Positions 30,868 to 36,523 of a stretch of 36,523 nucleotides of DNA are shown piece by piece (within the stretch, counting starts at the first letter, position 1; every line of letters starts with the position of its first letter). The position numbers and the translations under genes are program-made. The DNA comes from a virus: positions 1 to 36,523 of the IMG/VR virus record IMGVR_UViG_3300021960_000226. The stretch is one strand, 5' to 3'. Below the pieces are notes generated by a model. The model searched no databases. It saw only the letters and a program-made list of their open reading frames with translations, and was not told where the DNA came from.

Positions 30868-31920
30868 TTATGCGAGCAGTTTCTTGATGCGTGAGTCCAT
30901 CCACTTCCTGATGGACGGCTTCAGCCATTCATTCTTAGATAGCCATCCAGCGAATCGCTGGCCGTATTTGACGTAGAGATCGTGGAACCAGACTGGCGAT
31001 TCTGTTTCAAGCCAGCTCCTGAACAGTAACCACATTGGATTGTTTGCCCCGTAAACTTCTCGTGCTACCCAACATTTGGTCGCAAGACCTCCTCCGATTG
31101 AGCCAAGTCCTTGCATCAGTCCTGCGCCAACTGCAGCTCGAGCATTGGCCGATGCGATGTTTGCGTTCAGTGCCGCATTGTAGTTACTGGCAGCAAGACT
31201 GCCTGCGTAGGCTGACTCTGGATTGAAGACCTGTTGCGGAGCCATACCCTGACCCTGCATAGCCACTCCCTGACCAGCTTGTATACCCACACCGGGCCTA
31301 CCGAGAATAGCCATAAACGGATCAGCGGCAGTGGCAGCGTTCAAGCCTACCATCTGCTGTGCAAATGCCTGACGCCTGCGCTGTAGCTGTTCAGCCTGCA
31401 GCCCCTTGACTAGGGCCTCCTGACCTATGTCAGCCATACCAAAGCCCATACCACGGGCAGCCTGAGCCCCACGGACCTGCTGCTCGAGTTCTCGAGACAG
31501 GGCTGGTGGTAGTGCTGCCCCTGAGGCCAGTTCTTCCTGCGCCTGCCTGTTCAGCTCTGCCATCAGTGCAGCCTGCTCAGGATTGGCCTGCCTGAAGGCC
31601 TCAGTGGCTCTCTGACCGAGTCTCTCGACTGCAGCGATGTCTCCCTCTCGAGACACATCAAGGCCAGCCACATCAGCTCTAGCGAGCCCGGGCATGATGT
31701 CTCGCTCATAGAGTTCCAGCAGACCGGGCTGACCGTCAGTGCCTCGCATCAGGTCACGCAAGACCTGCAAGTTGAGGCGAGCCTCTGCTGGCCTGCCGTA
31801 TTCCTGACTGGCTTCAGCAGCAAACAGCTCTGGAGCCAGATCAATTTGTGCCTGAAGTGTGTCCCGTGTCTCCTTGGCGTAGTCCCTAGGAGGAGGGGCG
31901 TCTGCGCTATACATTCCCAT
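30868..31920 (-). CDS. Virion protein with Ala/Gln-rich helical body and conserved-looking C-terminal tail (350 aa)
   Basis: The 350-residue protein starts MGMYSADAPPPRDYAKETRD. Residues 20-190 are helical and rich in Ala, Glu, Gln and Arg. Residues about 200-275 are Gly/Ala/Gln-rich. The C-terminal 65 residues form a compact aromatic segment beginning CWVAREVYGANNPMW and ending in a basic helix (KPSIRKWMDSRIKK), a tail type I associate with phage internal or tail-associated proteins. It is encoded between the 145-residue and 501-residue virion genes. Likely an internal core or ejection component. Confidence 0.6.
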   Translation of the reverse strand: MGMYSADAPPPRDYAKETRDTLQAQIDLAPELFAAEASQEYGRPAEARLNLQVLRDLMRGTDGQPGLLELYERDIMPGLARADVAGLDVSREGDIAAVERLGQRATEAFRQANPEQAALMAELNRQAQEELASGAALPPALSRELEQQVRGAQAARGMGFGMADIGQEALVKGLQAEQLQRRRQAFAQQMVGLNAATAADPFMAILGRPGVGIQAGQGVAMQGQGMAPQQVFNPESAYAGSLAASNYNAALNANIASANARAAVGAGLMQGLGSIGGGLATKCWVAREVYGANNPMWLLFRSWLETESPVWFHDLYVKYGQRFAGWLSKNEWLKPSIRKWMDSRIKKLLA

Positions 31921-32344
31921 AATTGTCTGTCTGGTATTCTCGGTGTAGCTGTGTGAATTCTCTCATCGCATTCCAGCCGCCACACAGGTATACGACTGCA
32001 AATATCACCTCGTGATAAAATGATTTCAGGACATCAGAGTGGACTCTCTTGACCTCCATCTCTGACTTCTCCCATTTGTTGGCATCGAGCCACGCATTGC
32101 AGCTCATGACCAAAATCGGCATTAGGAAGCTGCCGTGAGTCTGGTAGAATGAGTTAGTGCTCAGGGCCAGCATCCAGTTGAGTTCAGCCTGAATCAGCTC
32201 CTCATCGCTCATGACCTTGTTGTCGTCGATCATGTCGTCCAGATCGTGAGCCCGTCTGGCAAACAACTCCACAAACTGCCACGCCTTCTCATTGTTATGA
32301 GTCAGGCGCATGAAGTCTGGTTTGATGGAGGTGTCGAAATGCAT
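31907..32344 (-). CDS. Helical protein (145 aa), conserved-looking, unknown
   Basis: The 145-residue, mostly helical protein contains FARRAHDLDDMIDDN (residues about 28-42), STNSFYQTHGSFLMPILVMS and FHEV-like helices ending YLCGGWNAMREFTQ. The DDMIDD cluster could bind metal but no enzyme family is certain. It overlaps the next gene by 14 bases and starts within the stop of the fibre gene upstream (TAATG). A minor virion or assembly protein is inferred. Confidence 0.55.
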   Translation of the reverse strand: MHFDTSIKPDFMRLTHNNEKAWQFVELFARRAHDLDDMIDDNKVMSDEELIQAELNWMLALSTNSFYQTHGSFLMPILVMSCNAWLDANKWEKSEMEVKRVHSDVLKSFYHEVIFAVVYLCGGWNAMREFTQLHREYQTDNYGNV

Positions 32345-33240
32345 TAGTTGGCTATCATTACGTTGAAGATAGGATCTGTGATTGAACCTCTTGCAATTAA
32401 CACGATAGCGGAAGTGTTCCTAGAATTGGTCTCAACTAACGCAAGCTCAAGTTCACCTGATGATCCGTATTCACATCTCACCCAGATAGGCAAATCTGTG
32501 CTTACTGAGTTACTGAAGTTTATTGTCAACTCACTGTAGCTGGAAGCTCCTGTAACTTTGTTATATGTCGCTGAAGCAATGTTGGTATCCCCCGTGTAGC
32601 TGACTGACGATGTCCCAGAGCAAGCAAACCTACCCTTAGCCGCAAAGGCAGATGTTGAAACAGTTTCCCAACTTGGCGTTGCCCCGTTGCTCTGAAGAAT
32701 TGTTCCGCTTGCTCCAAGGCCGAGCACAACCCAAGACGAACCATCAAAATAAGCAACGGACCCACTTGGAGCTATCGATGGCAGTAGGCCTATGCTTGAT
32801 TGCCATTGAATAGTTCCGCTTCCGTCTGTTGAAATCAGTTTATTGGCTCCATCAGTGTTAAGCTGGCTTATGTTGATTGACCCAGTCCCATCCTGAGCCG
32901 ACCACTCTGGGTTAGCTCCAGCACCTTTGGTCTTCAGGAACTGGCCATCAGATCCCGGTGCTAGTTTCACAAGATCACCATCAGCATTGTAATACAGGAT
33001 CTGACCCTGAGTGCCTGCCTCGAGCTTTGTCAGATTCAGGTTGTGGTCATCGATCTTGCTGTTGATGTTGATTCCCTGCTCGAGCTTGCTTGTCACCACA
33101 GAACCATCAGACAACTGGGCAGATGAAAGCTCCCCAGAGAACTGAACAGAAGGAGACCCAAGCAAGTTCAGCTTGGGGTAGGTGACCTTCTCACCGTCAG
33201 AGAAGTTGTATGATGGAGTTACAATAACTGAGAGTGGCAT
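32344..33240 (-). CDS. Fibre-like structural protein (298 aa)
   Basis: The 298-residue protein starts MPLSVIVTPSYNFSDGEKVT. It has repeats typical of trimeric fibres (SVVTSKLEQGININSKIDD, GTQGQILYYNADGDL, GSDGQFLKTKG) and a Ser/Thr/Gly-rich beta C-terminus. It is probably a fibre or appendage protein. It is adjacent to a second fibre-like gene (33245-34273), 4 bases upstream. No chaperone or enzyme domain is seen. Confidence 0.7.
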   Translation of the reverse strand: MPLSVIVTPSYNFSDGEKVTYPKLNLLGSPSVQFSGELSSAQLSDGSVVTSKLEQGININSKIDDHNLNLTKLEAGTQGQILYYNADGDLVKLAPGSDGQFLKTKGAGANPEWSAQDGTGSINISQLNTDGANKLISTDGSGTIQWQSSIGLLPSIAPSGSVAYFDGSSWVVLGLGASGTILQSNGATPSWETVSTSAFAAKGRFACSGTSSVSYTGDTNIASATYNKVTGASSYSELTINFSNSVSTDLPIWVRCEYGSSGELELALVETNSRNTSAIVLIARGSITDPIFNVMIAN

Positions 33241-33244
33241 GATC

Positions 33245-34273
33245 TTATGCTGTTATGATTCTGTGGCCTGAGGCGGACATATAGAATTTCAATGGTGTGT
33301 AGTTCACTGTGGCAACTGATGTGACAGACTGCTTGACGGCAACATATATGTAATCGTCTGTGTCCAGTTCAACATGCCCTATCAGTGAAATGTTTTTATT
33401 GTTTCCAGATGTCGGGTGATGATGGACCTGCTCGGTCTGAGAAATCTGAGAGCTGGTAGCTGCTAAACTGTCATATTTAAACAAGCTTGCTGCCACAGTA
33501 ACATTTGATCCATCAGTTGATCCAGACAGTGATACTTGCACCTCCGCATCGATTGGGATGTCGCCCGTGTATTTCAACTGACCGTTAGCTGGCATTGTGA
33601 AATCAGTCATGTTTGAGTGAGTCGCCGTTGTTAGGGACAAGGCTGTGTAGGCTCCTCCATTATTGATTGCGACAGAAGCTGCTGCTGATGCGTAAATAGC
33701 CCCAAACGGATTAACATCGTGTTCAGTGACATGCTGTGGATACCACTTGCCAGCAGTGTTGCTGACAATGGTCAGTGTCTCCCCCTCGCTCACCCTTACA
33801 TCCCCAAGACCAGCAGGCCCCCAGTCAGGGCTTGTGATCGTGATGAAACTGGAGGTGGCGTTAATGATATTCTTGACCGTGATATACCCAGTCTCAGGCG
33901 CAGACAGTGTAAATGATGCGCCACTGCTGATGATGTTATACAGCTTCGTGTCGCTGACAGTGTTGCTGCTGGTATCATTGTAGGTCTGACGAAACGTGTG
34001 AGGAGCATTGAGCGAGATCTCAGGGTCGCCTGTGCCGTTGCCGTTGGAGACTGTTAAGCCAGTAGCCCCAGTGATCGTCCTGACATTGGCAGCTCCGCTC
34101 CCGTCCAGCGCAACCAGACCAGCAGTTCCGCTGAGTTCGTCTATGGACCGAATGTTGCCCTCGGCATAGTTGAGTTGCTGCAGTGTTGTGATGAAGTCAT
34201 TCCGAGTTACTGTCTGGGCATTGACTGGCCCGTTAACCGCATCGACTACGAAGTTATTTGTGCTATCTGGCAT
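33245..34273 (-). CDS. Fibre-like structural protein (342 aa)
   Basis: The 342-residue protein starts MPDSTNNFVVDAVNGPVNAQ, with a docking-type N-terminus (residues 1-50). A mid region (TGATGLTVSNGNGTGDPEIS) is typical of fibre spacers, and residues 90-342 are beta-rich, including a HHHPTSGNNK loop. It follows the nozzle-like gene by 1 base. A receptor-binding or decoration role is likely from composition and position. Confidence 0.7.
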   Translation of the reverse strand: MPDSTNNFVVDAVNGPVNAQTVTRNDFITTLQQLNYAEGNIRSIDELSGTAGLVALDGSGAANVRTITGATGLTVSNGNGTGDPEISLNAPHTFRQTYNDTSSNTVSDTKLYNIISSGASFTLSAPETGYITVKNIINATSSFITITSPDWGPAGLGDVRVSEGETLTIVSNTAGKWYPQHVTEHDVNPFGAIYASAAASVAINNGGAYTALSLTTATHSNMTDFTMPANGQLKYTGDIPIDAEVQVSLSGSTDGSNVTVAASLFKYDSLAATSSQISQTEQVHHHPTSGNNKNISLIGHVELDTDDYIYVAVKQSVTSVATVNYTPLKFYMSASGHRIITA

Positions 34274-34274
34274 A

Positions 34275-36518
34275 TTACCAAAGTCCTGAGTGTTGTCCTT
34301 CTCGTTTCTGTCCTGTTGTCGATCCAGAGGTCACGCTGTGCAGTCTAATCCTGCCATCGATGCCCTCTATCTTGACCTGAAAGTAAGCTCCCCTCCTGTC
34401 CACCCTCATCTTGTGGGTCCAGTATTGATACAGGTCCAACTGAGTTCCAGTGGAGCCCAGAACAGTGCCGGGGTCAGCACTGTCAGTATCAAGAATGACA
34501 GAGTAATCCTCTCTGCCGGGAGTCTCGTGGGTGTCATCCAGATTCTGGATATCCCAGTCCTCCATCCCAAAGGTCATGTATTTTGTGCGATTAGGGAACG
34601 TGAAGCTGGCATTGTCCACAATGACTGACTCCTCCTTCACGCCATCCACAATTCCAGTCACCTTGTATTCTGGGTCCCACGTTGAGACGTAGATCTGAGC
34701 CTGCTGGAACCTCCTGCGGTTCCCTGCTTCAAACCCATAGCCACGAGTCTTAATCATGAAGCTGATGGGCCTGTCCTCTACCTCGATGGTGTCAGAGCAA
34801 ATGACCTGCAGGTATGGATCAACATTCCCAAACTGATCCCTGACGCTGACTAGAATGGGTGATGTGCTCTCGAAACGCACACCACATCCGTTGTCGCTTT
34901 CTGTGGTTTCTCCAGAGAGCCAGCCGTCTTCCGTAAACCCTGTGAACAGGTTCGCCCCAGCTATCTCGCAGTGATCTGCGTTGTTCTCTGAGCCAACTCC
35001 CCATAACCATCCATCTTCTGGGTCATTTACATTGCCCTCAGTAGACTCGATAATCGGAAGACTCCCATCAGTGATCTCTGAGTCAGCGTCATCAATGATC
35101 TCTCGGCTTCTGGTCGCAGTGATCACTGTCCCGTTATTGACCTGAACAGTAGTGCCTTCACTGACATGACCCTTGACCATCAGGTCGCATGTATAGGTTC
35201 CTTGAACGATGGGACGGCCCTCTAGGTCAGAGTATTCGTAGAGCCCAATTGTGCCATCATAGTCTACGTAGTAGAGATGCTCAGAGCCTTGGAAGTCTGC
35301 CACAAACAGATACTTGATCTTGATGGCCTCTCCAGTGTCGTAGCCTGACCAAGCTCCGTTAATAAAGTCATAGACGAGCACAGCACTGTTCTGCTGGCCT
35401 CCATCAATCGGGACGCTCAGGTAATACCTGTTCCTCCAGTAAGCTGCACAGGCCGTCTCCTTGGCCGCATTGAAGTCGATCCTGTCGATCAGTGGTTGGA
35501 TCGGTGTGCTTGCTGGTTCTGAGATCCCTTGCAGCTTGTTCTGCTCTGTCAGCCGCAGTGATACCACGCCTCTCTGGCTCAGGAACCACAGGTCGTTGCC
35601 TGCGCTGGCGACAGACCTTGTTCCCACGAGACCGTATTCTGTGGTCACCTGATCCAGCACAGCGTTGTTTCCCCAGTCTCCCACGAGATTGCTGACTGTG
35701 TAGATGCTTGTGTCCTTGAATACTACTACGGTCTGATCGTTCCACTTGTAGAGTCTGCGAATGCCGTCGGAGTCACCCTGATTGATCTTGAAGTTGTTGT
35801 AGACCGCATCGTAGTTGGTGTAGCTCAGGATGTCACTGACTGCCACGTGATCTGACTTGTAGCCTCCAGACGGCTTGTGAGGGACAAGAATGCGGTTCTG
35901 GAAGAACAGGGTTGTGTCAGAGTTGGGTATCGGATTGGTTCCGTTGTCAGAAGCAGGAGCTTCAATAAAGCCTTCAGCGAGCGAAGACATGACAAGCTGA
36001 CTTTCGTCAGGACCTCGAGAGAGTATCACTTTGTCGAAGGCCTGAGTGAACCAGTATTTGCTGACCGTGTTATTGCTGGTGAATCTGGTAGAAGGAACGG
36101 TCAGACCAACGCTGCAGGGTATGGGCTCAATGCTGTTGCCGTATCGAGCCCTGTAGAGGTTCATAGTGACCCCATCGAGGCTGGCAGCAATCAAGATCCA
36201 GTCAGCTCCATTAGGGTCATTCCACACACCCACTCCATAAACCTGACCTAGGGCAGTTGTGATCTGCCTCTTCCAGTTAATGTCACCGTTGTTCCACTCG
36301 ATAGGCCACGTAAAGCCGTATCTGTTGAACCACGTGAGAGGCATTACGCCCTTTCGGGGCTCTGCTACACCAAACCTGAACCTAGCATTGACTGCCTCAG
36401 AGACCATACCGGGAGCCAGCATGTGAGGCTGCTGCCTCATGTCTACACCCACAAATCCATTGTCGCCTGCTGTGATAGGCGCATCATCGTTGATGGTGTA
36501 GTTCCTGTGCTCCCTCAT
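34275..36518 (-). CDS. Tail tubular / nozzle-like protein (747 aa)
   Basis: The 747-residue protein resembles podovirus nozzle or tail tubular B-type proteins. Its N-terminal region has GFVGVDMRQQPHMLAPGMVS then EAVNARFRFGVAEPRKG (residues about 21-60), the pattern that opens beta-propeller nozzle proteins, followed by repeated WFLSQRGVVSL / YYLSVPIDGG / IYTVSNLVGDWG blades to about residue 420. The C-terminal third is beta-rich and could form an added platform. Its ATG overlaps the stop of the fibre gene that crosses the window junction (TGA at 36517-36515). It would close the tail tube beneath the adaptor. Confidence 0.75.
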   Translation of the reverse strand: MREHRNYTINDDAPITAGDNGFVGVDMRQQPHMLAPGMVSEAVNARFRFGVAEPRKGVMPLTWFNRYGFTWPIEWNNGDINWKRQITTALGQVYGVGVWNDPNGADWILIAASLDGVTMNLYRARYGNSIEPIPCSVGLTVPSTRFTSNNTVSKYWFTQAFDKVILSRGPDESQLVMSSLAEGFIEAPASDNGTNPIPNSDTTLFFQNRILVPHKPSGGYKSDHVAVSDILSYTNYDAVYNNFKINQGDSDGIRRLYKWNDQTVVVFKDTSIYTVSNLVGDWGNNAVLDQVTTEYGLVGTRSVASAGNDLWFLSQRGVVSLRLTEQNKLQGISEPASTPIQPLIDRIDFNAAKETACAAYWRNRYYLSVPIDGGQQNSAVLVYDFINGAWSGYDTGEAIKIKYLFVADFQGSEHLYYVDYDGTIGLYEYSDLEGRPIVQGTYTCDLMVKGHVSEGTTVQVNNGTVITATRSREIIDDADSEITDGSLPIIESTEGNVNDPEDGWLWGVGSENNADHCEIAGANLFTGFTEDGWLSGETTESDNGCGVRFESTSPILVSVRDQFGNVDPYLQVICSDTIEVEDRPISFMIKTRGYGFEAGNRRRFQQAQIYVSTWDPEYKVTGIVDGVKEESVIVDNASFTFPNRTKYMTFGMEDWDIQNLDDTHETPGREDYSVILDTDSADPGTVLGSTGTQLDLYQYWTHKMRVDRRGAYFQVKIEGIDGRIRLHSVTSGSTTGQKREGQHSGLW

Positions 36519-36523
36519 GTGTA

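Overview
This window looks like the essentially complete genome of a temperate, short-tailed (podovirus-like) tailed phage, laid out as one 36.5 kb circle cut at an arbitrary point. It carries large terminase, portal, scaffold, an SU10-type (DUF5309-like) major capsid protein, a head-tail connector, a nozzle-like protein, fibres, large ejected-type virion proteins, a replication module, a tyrosine integrase and a SleB-type lysin. I see no tape-measure, sheath or tail-tube gene, no tRNA and no insertion sequence. The two ends fit together: read across the junction, the fibre gene cut at base 1 gains two codons and then a TGA that overlaps the ATG of the gene starting at 36518. Overall G+C is about one half. 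Start sites mix A-rich leaders without Shine-Dalgarno with a few good ones (for example AGGAGA before 4711). The host cannot be named from the sequence.

Layout. (1) Structural module, minus strand, 6730 down to 1 and, across the junction, 36518 down to 23717: scaffold, capsid, small head protein, connector, fibres, nozzle, more fibres, internal virion proteins, and finally an 1877-residue polyvalent protein with an HExxH protease-like site and two ADP-ribosyltransferase-like domains. (2) Accessory/early block, plus strand, 6882-10797: two parallel promoter / small ORF / GC-hairpin cassettes flanking the integrase, then a secreted SleB lysin, two small unknowns, an HTH protein and a CxxC protein. 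This block splits the head module between portal and scaffold. (3) Packaging genes, minus strand, 15453-10767: two small proteins, TerL, portal and a small protein, behind a strong promoter at 15541-15569. (4) Replication module, minus strand, 19284-15566: lambda O-like initiator with an internal origin, DnaB-like helicase, dNMP kinase, a PD-(D/E)XK-like protein and a TerS-like protein. (5) Recombination operon, plus strand, 19379-23527: DnaA domain IV-like protein, Holliday-resolvase-like nuclease, putative ssDNA-binding protein, RecB-like exonuclease, and two glycosyltransferases.

How it works together (inference). Divergent promoters at 19285-19378 launch modules 4 and 5. The origin sits inside the initiator gene: interrupted-palindrome iterons at about 31-bp spacing next to three AT-rich 12-mers. 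Recombination nucleases and a putative SSB could support concatemer formation, the packaging promoter follows the replication genes, and the structural operon ends with proteins likely carried in the virion and delivered on infection. Integration would use the tyrosine recombinase, although no CI-like repressor or attP site was recognised.

The most notable elements are the polyvalent protein, the embedded origin, the DnaA-like phage protein, the duplicated promoter-hairpin cassettes with a domain shared by their downstream genes, and the glycosyltransferase pair.
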